Source: Kangsaoukella pontilimi
GTDB lineage: Bacteria > Pseudomonadota > Alphaproteobacteria > Rhodobacterales > Rhodobacteraceae
Direction of reading: 5' to 3'
NCBI RefSeq assembly: GCF_009830125.1
Contig: NZ_WUPT01000001.1
Coordinates: 186,001 to 250,000 of the forward strand
DNA: 64,000 nt
The position numbers were made by a program, and so were the translations under genes. Of the stretch, positions 35,377 to 43,617 are shown one piece after another. Under the pieces are notes generated by a model. That model saw only the letters and a list, made by a program, of their open reading frames with translations, had not been told where the DNA came from and made no database searches. Position 1 is the stretch's first letter; each line of letters begins with the position of its first letter.

Positions 35377-36701
35377 TGGCCTACGAGTGGATCGCCATTC
35401 TCATGTTCTCGTCGATGATGCTGATGCTGCTGACGGGCCAGCGCGTCTTCGGCGCCATCGGCTTCGTCGCCGTAGTTGCGGCGCTCTTCCTATGGGGCGA
35501 CCGGGGCGGCTATGACCTGGGTTTCTCGGCCGCGATGAAGCTGATGAAGTGGTACCCGCTTCTGACGCTCCCGATGTTCATCTTCATGGGCTACGTCCTT
35601 TCGGAAAGCCGGATCGCCGACGACCTCTACAAGATGTTCCACGTCTGGATGGGCGGCCTGTCGGGCGGCCTTGCCGTGGGGACAATCGGCCTGATGGTGC
35701 TGATCTCGGCGATGAACGGCCTCTCGGTCGCGGGCATGGCGATCGGTGCGACCATCGCGCTGCCCGAGCTTCTCCGGCGCGGCTACGACAAGCGCATGGT
35801 GACGGGGGTGATACAGGCGGGCTCCAGTCTGGGCATTCTCGTGCCGCCTTCAGTCGTGCTTGTCCTATACGCGATGATCGCGCGTCAGCCGGTGGGGCAA
35901 CTCTGGCTCGCCGGTATCCTGCCAGGGTTGATGATGGCCGCGATGTTCGTCCTCTACATCGTGATCCGCTGCCGGATCACACCGTCCCTCGGCCCTGTAC
36001 TGCCGAAAGAGGACCGCGACCTTCCCATGGCCGAAAAGCTGCGGCTCCTCCGCGCCGGTCTTCTGCCGCTTTTCATCTTCTTCGCGATGATGGTGCCTTT
36101 CGTGAACGGCTGGACCTCGCTGGTCGAAAGCTCGGCCATCGGCGCGCTTGCCGCTTTCGCCGCCGCCGTCCTCAAGGGGCGGATGACGCGCGAGGTCTTC
36201 GAGAACTCGGTCCGGAACACGCTTGGCATCACCTGCATGTTCATGTGGATCATCCTCGCCGCGCTTGCCTTCGGCGCCGTCTTCGATGGGCTGGGAGCGG
36301 TGCGGGCCATCGAGTCCCTCTTCACCGAACAGCTCGGCTTCGGGCCGTGGACGATCCTGATCTTGATGCAGCTCAGCTTCATCCTGATGGGTACATTCCT
36401 CGATGACACCGCAATGCTGGTGATCGTCGCGCCGCTCTATGTGCCGCTGGTCGACGCGCTCGGCTTCGACCTGATCTGGTATGGAGTGCTTTACACGATC
36501 ACGACCCAGATCGCCTACATGACGCCGCCCTTCGGCTATAACCTGTTCCTGATGCGCGCCATGGCGCCGCCCGAGATCACGCTCCGCGATATCTACGGCT
36601 CGATACTGCCCTTCGTGCTGGTGATGGTGCTGGCGCTGACGGTGGTGATGGCCTTCCCCCAAATCGCGCTCTGGCTGCCGGGATATGTCTATGGCTTCTG
36701 A
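35376..36701 (+). CDS. TRAP transporter large membrane subunit (DctM-type)
   Basis: 441 residues, about twelve membrane segments. VIQAGSSLGILVPPSVVLVLYAM is the signature hairpin of the DctM family, and YMTPPFGYNLFLMRAM lies in the second transport motif. It is the sodium-coupled channel partner of the binding protein encoded 71 bp downstream. Its start overlaps the DctQ stop by one base. Confidence 0.93.
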   Translation: MAYEWIAILMFSSMMLMLLTGQRVFGAIGFVAVVAALFLWGDRGGYDLGFSAAMKLMKWYPLLTLPMFIFMGYVLSESRIADDLYKMFHVWMGGLSGGLAVGTIGLMVLISAMNGLSVAGMAIGATIALPELLRRGYDKRMVTGVIQAGSSLGILVPPSVVLVLYAMIARQPVGQLWLAGILPGLMMAAMFVLYIVIRCRITPSLGPVLPKEDRDLPMAEKLRLLRAGLLPLFIFFAMMVPFVNGWTSLVESSAIGALAAFAAAVLKGRMTREVFENSVRNTLGITCMFMWIILAALAFGAVFDGLGAVRAIESLFTEQLGFGPWTILILMQLSFILMGTFLDDTAMLVIVAPLYVPLVDALGFDLIWYGVLYTITTQIAYMTPPFGYNLFLMRAMAPPEITLRDIYGSILPFVLVMVLALTVVMAFPQIALWLPGYVYGF

Positions 36702-36772
36702 CGCGCGCGACCCGACAACAATCAGAACCCCTGTCCAAACGGGGCCAATTTCAACAGAGAGAGGATAGACCC

Positions 36773-37807
36773 ATGACGTCCAGACGTACTTTCCTGAAAG
36801 GTGCCGCCGCGGCCGCACCCGCAACCGCACTTGCCGCACCGGCACTCGCCCAGTCTACGATCCGCTGGCGGATGCAGACCTATGCCGGCCCCGCGCTGGC
36901 CGAGCACGTGCTCGATCCGGCCATCGAGATGTTCAACAAGATCGCCGGCGACCGGATGCAGATCGAGGTGTTCTACGCCGACCAGCTCGTCCCCACGGGC
37001 GAACTGTTCCAGGCGATGCAGCGCGGCACGATCGACGCCGTGCAGTCCGACGACGACTCGATGGCCTCGCCCACCGAAGTCACCGTTTTCGGCGGCTATT
37101 TCCCCTTCGCATCGCGCTACTCGCTCGACGTGCCGGTACTATTCAACCAGTACGGCCTGAACGAAATCTGGGACGCCGAGTATTCGAAGGTCGGCGTCAA
37201 GCACATCAGCGCCGGCGCATGGGACCCCTGCCACTTCGCCACCAAGGACCCGATCCGTTCGCTGGAAGATCTCAAGGGCAAGCGCGTCTTCACCTTCCCG
37301 ACGGCGGGCCGCTTCCTTGCCCAGTTCGGCGTCGTTCCGGTGACGCTGCCCTGGGAAGATATCGAGGTGGCGGTGCAGACCGGCGAGCTTGACGGCATCG
37401 CGTGGTCGGGCATCACCGAGGACTACACAGTCGGCTGGGCGGATGTGACCAACTACTTCCTGACCAACAACATCTCGGGCGCCTGGATCGGCCATTTCTT
37501 CGCCAATATGGAGCGCTGGAACGAGCTTCCCGAAGACCTCCAGACGCTGTTCAAGGTCTGCTGCGAGCAGTCGCACTACTATCGTCAGCACTGGTACTGG
37601 GGCGGCGAGGCGGACCTCCGCGTCAACGGTCCCAAGATGGAGCTGACCTCGATCCCCGACAGCGAATGGGCCCAGGTCGAAGCCGCCGCCCGCGTGTTCT
37701 GGGACGAAATCGCGGCCGAGAGCGAGACCAAGGCAAAGGTCGTGGAGATCTTCAAAACCTACAACGCCGTCATGGAAAAAGCGGGACGTCCGTACCGCTA
37801 TACCTGA
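36773..37807 (+). CDS. TRAP transporter substrate-binding protein (TakP-like)
   Basis: 344 residues. The N terminus TSRRTFLKGAAAAAPATALA is a twin-arginine signal, so it is probably exported folded. IRWRMQTYAGPALAEH, YADQLVPTGELFQAMQRGTID and GKRVFTFPTAGRFLAQFGV are DctP-domain features close to the TakP (2-oxo acid) subgroup. The ligand is therefore likely a carboxylate or amino-acid-like compound. AGAGAGGA precedes the ATG. The genes around it suggest a nitrogen-containing substrate. Confidence 0.88.
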   Translation: MTSRRTFLKGAAAAAPATALAAPALAQSTIRWRMQTYAGPALAEHVLDPAIEMFNKIAGDRMQIEVFYADQLVPTGELFQAMQRGTIDAVQSDDDSMASPTEVTVFGGYFPFASRYSLDVPVLFNQYGLNEIWDAEYSKVGVKHISAGAWDPCHFATKDPIRSLEDLKGKRVFTFPTAGRFLAQFGVVPVTLPWEDIEVAVQTGELDGIAWSGITEDYTVGWADVTNYFLTNNISGAWIGHFFANMERWNELPEDLQTLFKVCCEQSHYYRQHWYWGGEADLRVNGPKMELTSIPDSEWAQVEAAARVFWDEIAAESETKAKVVEIFKTYNAVMEKAGRPYRYT

Positions 37808-37841
37808 TCCATTTTGCGGGCCACGGCCCGAACCCAAGAAA

Positions 37842-37869
37842 CAGGCGACCTCTTCCGAGGGGTCGCCTG
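37842..37869 (+). terminator. Stem-loop after the TRAP binding-protein gene
   Basis: CAGGCGACC (37842-37850) and GGTCGCCTG (37861-37869) are perfect 9-bp arms; the 10-base interior can pair further (CCTC with GAGG). With no T-run it is more likely a partial terminator or 3' mRNA stabiliser than a full stop, since the ligase gene follows on the same strand. Confidence 0.65.
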
Positions 37870-37922
37870 CCACGATCCGATAGATATGAAGCGGCCACAG
37901 AATGCCGCGAGGAAGGACCGAA

Positions 37923-39287
37923 ATGACTGCCAACCTGTCTTTCGACACGCTCAAGGAAGAAGCCGCAACCGGCCAGATCGACACCGTGCTCGTCTGCATG
38001 GTGGATATGCAGGGCCGTCTGATGGGCAAGCGTTTCCACGTCTCGTCCTTCCTTGAAGCCGGGTATCACGAGACCCACTGCTGCAATTACCTGCTCGCCA
38101 CCGATATCGAGATGGCCACGCCGGACGGCTATGCCGCGACCTCTTGGGAAAAGGGCTATGGCGACTACGTGATGAAGCCCGATCTCTCGACCCTCCGCCG
38201 CGTGCCGTGGCTGGAAGGGACGGCGATGGTCCTTTGCGACCTGATCGACCATCACACCCACGAACCCGTGCCCCATGCGCCCCGCCAGGTGCTCAAGGCC
38301 CAGATCGCCCGCGCCGAGGCGATGGGCTTTACGCCGATGATGGCGACCGAACTGGAATTCTTCCTCTTCCGGCAAAGCTATGACGAGGCCCGGAAAAGCG
38401 GTTTCATAAACCTCGACCCGCTTGCAGGCTACAATGCCGATTACAGCATCTTCCTGACCACCAAGGAAGAATACGTCATGCGACCGATCCGGAACATGCT
38501 GGTGGCCGCCGGCGTGCCGGTCGAGAACTCCAAGGGCGAGGCCGAGACAGGGCAGGAAGAGCTGAACGTCAGATACGCGGGCGCGCTTCTTTGCGCCGAT
38601 CACCACACCATAGCAAAGCAGGCGATCAAGGAGATCGCTCTGGCGCACGGCCATTCCGCGACCTTCCTTCCGAAATGGCACCACAAGAAGGTGGGCTCGG
38701 CCGCGCATATTCACCAGTCGCTCTTTTCGGAAGACGGGAACGTGTTCTACAACGCCGAGGCCAAGCTCACCATGTCGGACACGATGAAATCCTACGTGGC
38801 GGGCCTTCTGAAATACTCGCCCGACATCACCGCGTTCCTCGCGCCTTATGTGAACAGCTACAAACGCTTCCTGCCGGGCACCTTCGCGCCGACCAAGATC
38901 GCTTGGTCGATCGACAACCGGACCGCGGGCTACCGCCTCGTGGGCGACGGTACCAAGGGCGTCCGGATCGAATGCCGGATACCCGGGTCGGACATCAACC
39001 CCTACCTCGCCTGCGCGGCGCAACTCGCTGCAGGCCTCTCGGGCATCGAGGAAGGGCTGACGCTGGACGATCCCGTGACCGGCGACGTGTATGGAATGGA
39101 GGACGTTGCATCGATCCCGCACACGCTCCGCGCCGCGACCGAAACACTTCGGGAATCGAAGATGCTTCGCGCGCAGATGGGCGACTGGGTCGTCGATCAC
39201 TACGCCCGCGCGGCGGAAGTTGAGCAGGAAGCCTTCGACGCGGTCGTCACCGACTGGGAGATCGCCCGGGGCTTCGAGCGCGCCTGA
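37923..39287 (+). CDS. Glutamine-synthetase-like ligase (GlnT/PuuA group)
   Basis: 454 residues from the ATG at 37923, preceded by GAAGGA. The fold is GS-type: metal-binding Glu in ATELEFFLF (143, 145), GSAAHIHQSL (258-267), NSYKRFLPGTFAP (311-323) and RIECRIPGSDINPYLA (348-363). The class III-like GlnT/PuuA/IpuC group often couples glutamate to amines other than ammonia. Neighbours are an amidohydrolase, a TRAP transporter, an aldehyde and an alcohol dehydrogenase, so gamma-glutamylation of an amine or amino alcohol is a reasonable inference. True glutamine synthesis is the alternative. Confidence 0.82.
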   Translation: MTANLSFDTLKEEAATGQIDTVLVCMVDMQGRLMGKRFHVSSFLEAGYHETHCCNYLLATDIEMATPDGYAATSWEKGYGDYVMKPDLSTLRRVPWLEGTAMVLCDLIDHHTHEPVPHAPRQVLKAQIARAEAMGFTPMMATELEFFLFRQSYDEARKSGFINLDPLAGYNADYSIFLTTKEEYVMRPIRNMLVAAGVPVENSKGEAETGQEELNVRYAGALLCADHHTIAKQAIKEIALAHGHSATFLPKWHHKKVGSAAHIHQSLFSEDGNVFYNAEAKLTMSDTMKSYVAGLLKYSPDITAFLAPYVNSYKRFLPGTFAPTKIAWSIDNRTAGYRLVGDGTKGVRIECRIPGSDINPYLACAAQLAAGLSGIEEGLTLDDPVTGDVYGMEDVASIPHTLRAATETLRESKMLRAQMGDWVVDHYARAAEVEQEAFDAVVTDWEIARGFERA

Positions 39288-39344
39288 CATGAACACCGCC
39301 CATCCGAACTGCATCCGGCCCGCCCCGGTCCCGGGGAACCCTGG

Positions 39345-39361
39345 CAATTTGAGTAAAATTG
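39345..39361. promoter_or_regulatory. AT-rich inverted repeat before the dehydrogenase pair
   Basis: CAATTT and AAATTG are perfect arms around GAGTA. It is AT-rich inside a GC-rich gap, so it may be an operator or the start of the repeat element that follows 17 bp later. Confidence 0.4.
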
Positions 39362-39377
39362 TCCTTCGCCTGTTTCC

Positions 39378-39431
39378 AAATATCCCGGGGGTGAAGCGGC
39401 CGAAGGCCGCGAGGGGGCAGCGCCCCCTTGC
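39378..39431. repeat. Dispersed GC-rich hairpin repeat, copy 1
   Basis: The core AGGGGGC-AGC-GCCCCCT makes a perfect 7-bp hairpin. The AATATCCCGGGGG flank matches, on the opposite strand, the CCCCCGGAGTATT flank of copies at 55845 and 61286. The segment between flank and hairpin has an extra GCGGCCGAAGGCCGC palindrome. The element looks like a REP-type sequence. Confidence 0.75.
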
Positions 39432-39584
39432 GATGCTCTATTCCGAGGCGCGGCCCCTGCAGCAGCGCGACGCCTCTTCCCGGTCCGCTGGAAAAGACCT
39501 ACATCCGCTCAGCCATACCGAGGGAGAGGGCTGGCGGCTCTTCTGTTCCAACCTCACCCCCGTTCCCCTTTCGGAGGACACCCC

Positions 39585-40964
39585 ATGACAAAGACAATCG
39601 ACCTGATTTCCCCCATCGACGGCTCGGTCTACCTGAGCCGCGAGGTTCTGTCCCGCGACGCCGCCTTCGCCGCCGCCAAGAAGGCGCGGCTGGCACAGAT
39701 GCTCTGGCGCGACCGCCCGCTGCAGGAGCGGATCGACCTCGTCATGAAGGCCAACGAGATCGTCGGCCAGACAACCGACCGCATGGCCAATGAACTGGCC
39801 CATCAGATGGGCCGTCCGATCCGCTACGGCGGCGAATACGGCGGCTTCAACGAGCGTGTCCGATACATGGCCTCCATCGCGGAAGAGGGTCTAGCCCCCT
39901 ATGTCATCGAGGATTCGGACAGCTTCAAACGCCAGATCAAGCGCGTGCCCTGGGGCGTCGTCCTTGTCATCGCGCCCTGGAACTACCCCTATATGACGGC
40001 GATCAACACAATCGCACCGGCGCTCATCGCGGGAAACACCGTGATCCTGAAACACGCCGCCCAGACCCTTCAGGTGGGCGAGCGTCTGGTCGAGGCCTTC
40101 CACGAGGCGGGCGTGCCCGAGGACGTGATCCAGAACGTGGTGCTCGATCACGACACGACATCGGCACTCATCGGCGAGCGTGCGGTGGACTTCGTCAACT
40201 TCACCGGTTCCGTCGGCGGAGGTCAGGCGATCGAGCGCGCCGCCGCGGGCACCTTCATCCCCGTATCGACCGAGCTGGGCGGCAAGGACCCCGGCTATGT
40301 CCGCGCCGATGCTGACGTGGATGCCGCGGTCGAGACGCTGATGGACGGCGCCTTCTTCAACGCGGGCCAGTGCTGCTGCGGGATCGAGCGCATCTACGTG
40401 AACGAGGCGCTCTACGACGAGTTTCTTGAAAAATCCATCGCATGGGTCAAGGCGCAGAAGCTCGGCAACCCGCTCGACCCCGAGACGACGCTCGGACCGA
40501 TGGCCAATGTCCGCTTTGCCCGCGAGGTGCGCGCTCAGATCGACGAGGCGCTGGCCGATGGCGCGGTGGCCCATATCGACCGGATGGAGGCCGATGACGG
40601 CGAGGGGCCGTACGTCACCCCGCAGATCCTGACGAATGTCAGCCACGACATGCGGGTGATGCGCGATGAAAGTTTCGGCCCCGTCGTGGGCATCATGCCG
40701 GTCGAGGACGACGGAGAGGCGATCCGGCTGATGAACGACTGCTGCTTCGGCCTGACCGCCAGCGTCTGGACCGCCGACGCCGAGGCCGCCGAGATGATCG
40801 GTGACCGGCTGGAAACCGGCACGGTCTTCCAGAACCGCTGCGACTATCTCGATCCGGCGCTCTGCTGGACGGGCTGCAAGGATACCGGCCGGGGCGCCGG
40901 TCTTTCGATCCTCGGATTTCACGCGCTGACGCGGCCGAAATCCTATCACCTGAGAAAGGGCTGA
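39585..40964 (+). CDS. NAD(P)-dependent aldehyde dehydrogenase
   Basis: 459 residues. APWNYPYMTAINTIAPALIAGN is the cofactor-binding region, Glu230 in STELGGKDPGYV the general base, and FFNAGQCCCG contains the catalytic cysteine within an unusual Cys263-265 triplet. DESFGPVVGIMP is the conserved C-terminal motif. It oxidises an aldehyde to an acid. The gene is one base before the iron alcohol dehydrogenase gene, so the two act on the same alcohol/aldehyde pair. Confidence 0.9.
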   Translation: MTKTIDLISPIDGSVYLSREVLSRDAAFAAAKKARLAQMLWRDRPLQERIDLVMKANEIVGQTTDRMANELAHQMGRPIRYGGEYGGFNERVRYMASIAEEGLAPYVIEDSDSFKRQIKRVPWGVVLVIAPWNYPYMTAINTIAPALIAGNTVILKHAAQTLQVGERLVEAFHEAGVPEDVIQNVVLDHDTTSALIGERAVDFVNFTGSVGGGQAIERAAAGTFIPVSTELGGKDPGYVRADADVDAAVETLMDGAFFNAGQCCCGIERIYVNEALYDEFLEKSIAWVKAQKLGNPLDPETTLGPMANVRFAREVRAQIDEALADGAVAHIDRMEADDGEGPYVTPQILTNVSHDMRVMRDESFGPVVGIMPVEDDGEAIRLMNDCCFGLTASVWTADAEAAEMIGDRLETGTVFQNRCDYLDPALCWTGCKDTGRGAGLSILGFHALTRPKSYHLRKG

Positions 40965-40965
40965 C

Positions 40966-42111
40966 ATGGGGCTGACAGGGAACTGGTCCTATCCGACATC
41001 GGTGCGCTTCGGCGCGGGACGCATTTCGGAAATCGTCGAGGCCTGCATGGCCGCCGGCATCACCAAGCCGCTTCTGGTCACGGACCGTGGGTTGGCGGGC
41101 ATGGAGATCACCGCCCGCACGCTGGACCTGGTCGAGGCCGGCGGGCTTGGCCGCGCGATCTTCTCGGAGGTGGACCCAAACCCGTCCGACGCCAATGTCG
41201 AAGCGGGGCTGAAGGTCTATCGCGAGGGCGGCTTCGACGGAGTGATCGCCTTCGGCGGCGGCTCGGGTCTCGACCTTGCCAAGACGCTCGCCTTCATGGC
41301 GGGGCAGGCGCGGCCGATCTGGGATTTCGAGGATATAGGCGACTGGTGGACGCGGGCCGACCCTGATGGGATCCACCCCATCGTTGCAGTGCCGACCACG
41401 GCGGGGACCGGCTCGGAGGTGGGTCGCGCGTCGGTCATCACCAACAGCGAGACTCATGAGAAAAAGATCATCTTCCACCCGAAGATGCTGCCGTCGGTGG
41501 TCATCTGCGACCCCGAACTGACCGTGGGAATGCCCAGGCACATCACGGCGGGTACCGGGCTCGATGCCTTCGCCCATTGCGTCGAGGCGTTTTCCAGCCC
41601 GCATTACCACCCTATGAGCCAGGGCATAGCGCTTGAGGGCATGCGGCTTGTCATCGACTATCTGCCGCGCGCCTATGCGGACGGGTCGGATATCGAGGCG
41701 CGGGGCCATATGATGAGCGCCGCCGCCATGGGTGCGGTGGCCTTCCAGAAGGGTTTGGGCGCGATCCATGCACTCAGCCACCCCATCGGCGCTTGGCATC
41801 ATACACACCATGGTACGACCAACGCGCTCTTCATGCCCGTGGTGCTCGGCTTCAACGCGGACGCCATCCGCGAGCGCTTCGACCGGGCGGCAGGGTATCT
41901 GGGGATCGAGGGCGGTTTCGAAGGCTTCCGGGCGTTCGTGGACGAGTTCAACGCCAGTCTCGGCATCCCGAAGACGCTGACCGAACTGGGCGTCAAGGAT
42001 CCGGATCTCGATGTTCTCACCGAAGCGGCGCTTAAGGACCCGTCGGTCGGTGGCAACCCCGTCGAGATGACGAAGGAGAACACGAGGCCACTGTTTGAGG
42101 CGGTTCTCTGA
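40966..42111 (+). CDS. Iron-containing alcohol dehydrogenase
   Basis: 381 residues. The NAD motif FGGGSGLDLAKTLA, VPTTAGTGSEVGRASV, and the metal ligands in GTGLDAFAHCVEAF and HALSHPIGAWHHTHHG define the group III alcohol dehydrogenases. It oxidises an alcohol to an aldehyde, or the reverse, and its product would feed the aldehyde dehydrogenase just upstream. It is the last gene of the cluster that began with the amidohydrolase. Confidence 0.9.
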   Translation: MGLTGNWSYPTSVRFGAGRISEIVEACMAAGITKPLLVTDRGLAGMEITARTLDLVEAGGLGRAIFSEVDPNPSDANVEAGLKVYREGGFDGVIAFGGGSGLDLAKTLAFMAGQARPIWDFEDIGDWWTRADPDGIHPIVAVPTTAGTGSEVGRASVITNSETHEKKIIFHPKMLPSVVICDPELTVGMPRHITAGTGLDAFAHCVEAFSSPHYHPMSQGIALEGMRLVIDYLPRAYADGSDIEARGHMMSAAAMGAVAFQKGLGAIHALSHPIGAWHHTHHGTTNALFMPVVLGFNADAIRERFDRAAGYLGIEGGFEGFRAFVDEFNASLGIPKTLTELGVKDPDLDVLTEAALKDPSVGGNPVEMTKENTRPLFEAVL

Positions 42112-42139
42112 CAGCGCTCACGTGAGCGATATCAATTGT

Positions 42140-42170
42140 TTGTCCAAATGGTCGAAAAACCGCTGGACAA
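42140..42170. promoter_or_regulatory. Inverted repeat upstream of ugpB
   Basis: TTGTCCA (42140-42146) and TGGACAA (42164-42170) are perfect 7-bp arms 17 bases apart, 73 bp before the binding-protein start. The geometry suits a dimeric repressor; no regulator gene is next to it. Confidence 0.45.
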
Positions 42171-42243
42171 GGGGCGCGCTGTCAAAAAAACTCCATGCGC
42201 ACCCGATAGAAGGTGAAACGGATAATCCAAGGGAGAGAAATCC

Positions 42244-43542
42244 ATGAAATATACCTCCATAGCACTCGCGGCCGCGATGACGTTTGGTGCGTCACAGGCC
42301 GTCGCCCAGGTGGAAATCACCTGGTGGCACGCCATGGGCGGCCAGTTGGGTGAAACCACCAACGAAATCGCTACACGGTTCAACGCGTCGCAGGACGATT
42401 ACGTCATCACGCCGGTCTACAAGGGCGGCTACGAGGACACGCTGACCGCCACCATCGCGGCCTTCCGTGCCGGCGAGCAGCCGAACATCGTTCAGGTCTT
42501 CGACGCGGGCGCGGCGACCATCATCGGTGCGACCGGTGCCGTTATCCCTGCCGCTGACCTGATTCAGGAAGCCGGTCTGGAGTTCGACCCCGAAGCCTAC
42601 ATCTCGGGCGTTCGCTACTTCTACGCCGACAGCGACGGCAAGATGGTCGGCATGCCGTTCAACTCGTCGACCCCGATCATGTACTACAACATCGAGGCGC
42701 TGAACAAAGCCGGCGTCGAGCCTCCGAAGACCTGGGAAGAGTTCGAAGCCATCGCTCCGGCGCTGGTCGATGCGGGTTACATCCCGCTTGCTCAGTCGCA
42801 CAGCCCGTGGATCTTCACCGAGAACTTCCATTCGCGCCACAACATCCCGTTCGCCACGAACAACAACGGCTTTGACGGTTCGGAGGGCACGAAAATCCTC
42901 GTGAACAACGATGCCATCAAGACGCACTTCACCAAGGTGAAGGAGTGGCTCGACAAAGGCTGGTACGGCTACTACGGCGCCGGCTGGGGTGACAACCAAG
43001 CCCCCTTCGAGAACGGCGACGTCGCAATGTGGCTTGGCTCTTCCGGCTCCTTCGGCGGCCTGAAGAATTCGGCCAGCTTCGAATTCGACGCGACCTATCT
43101 GCCCTATTGGGAGGCGATCACGAGCGAGCCGACCCAGACCTTCATCGGTGGCGCTGCACTGTTCGCGCTGAGCGGGCATTCGGACGAAGAAAACCGCGCA
43201 TCGGCGGAATTCTTCAAGTTTCTGTCCTCGACCGACATCCAGAAGTTCTGGCACCAGGAAACCGGTTACGTGCCGATCACGGAGGCCGCCTACGAGGCTG
43301 CCAAGGCGGAAGGCTACTATGAGGAATCGCCGCAGGCCGAAGTCGGTATCCAGCAGCTCTCGCTGGCGTCGGGCGACAACTCCAAGGGCTACCGGATGGG
43401 CTTCTACGTCCAGATCCGCGACGTCATGAACCGTGAATACGGCCGCATCTTCGCGGGCGAGACGGATGTCGACAGCGCCTTTGCCGTGATCGAGGAAGAG
43501 GGCAACCGCCTTCTCGACCGCTTCGCGCAGACGAATAACTGA
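42244..43542 (+). CDS. ugpB: ABC transporter solute-binding protein (UgpB-like)
   Basis: 432 residues with a signal peptide ending SQAVAQ. VEITWWHAMGGQLGETTNEIA and MPFNSSTPIMYYNIEAL resemble UgpB, the glycerol-3-phosphate and glycerophosphodiester binding protein. A GGGAGAG site precedes the ATG. The neighbouring glycerophosphodiesterase gene strengthens the assignment to phospholipid head-group uptake. A stable stem-loop follows. Confidence 0.88.
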   Translation: MKYTSIALAAAMTFGASQAVAQVEITWWHAMGGQLGETTNEIATRFNASQDDYVITPVYKGGYEDTLTATIAAFRAGEQPNIVQVFDAGAATIIGATGAVIPAADLIQEAGLEFDPEAYISGVRYFYADSDGKMVGMPFNSSTPIMYYNIEALNKAGVEPPKTWEEFEAIAPALVDAGYIPLAQSHSPWIFTENFHSRHNIPFATNNNGFDGSEGTKILVNNDAIKTHFTKVKEWLDKGWYGYYGAGWGDNQAPFENGDVAMWLGSSGSFGGLKNSASFEFDATYLPYWEAITSEPTQTFIGGAALFALSGHSDEENRASAEFFKFLSSTDIQKFWHQETGYVPITEAAYEAAKAEGYYEESPQAEVGIQQLSLASGDNSKGYRMGFYVQIRDVMNREYGRIFAGETDVDSAFAVIEEEGNRLLDRFAQTNN

Positions 43543-43560
43543 TAGGTCCTCGTGACCACC

Positions 43561-43587
43561 GTCAGGGGCGCCCCACGCGCCCCTGAC
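43561..43587 (+). terminator. Intercistronic stem-loop after ugpB
   Basis: GTCAGGGGCG (43561-43570) and CGCCCCTGAC (43578-43587) are perfect 10-bp arms with a 7-base loop between the binding-protein and permease genes. This arrangement commonly raises binding-protein mRNA over the permease mRNA, like the structure after smoE. Confidence 0.75.
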
Positions 43588-43617
43588 CACCAATAATTCC
43601 GAAAGGGGAGGGGCTTC

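Larger units (their letters stand above)
39288..39584. other. 297-bp gene-free gap with hairpins and a dispersed repeat
   Basis: No gene is supported; the open frame across it has no recognisable features and low complexity. The gap contains an AT-rich inverted repeat (39345-39361) and a GC-rich dispersed element (39378-39431), then GGAGG before the aldehyde dehydrogenase ATG. The length allows a separate promoter for the dehydrogenase pair. Confidence 0.6.

Noticed and set aside
39291-39588. 99-codon plus-strand frame in the gap before the aldehyde dehydrogenase gene
   Set aside because: It runs through hairpins and a dispersed repeat, has no motif, and lacks a ribosome-binding site; treated as non-coding.
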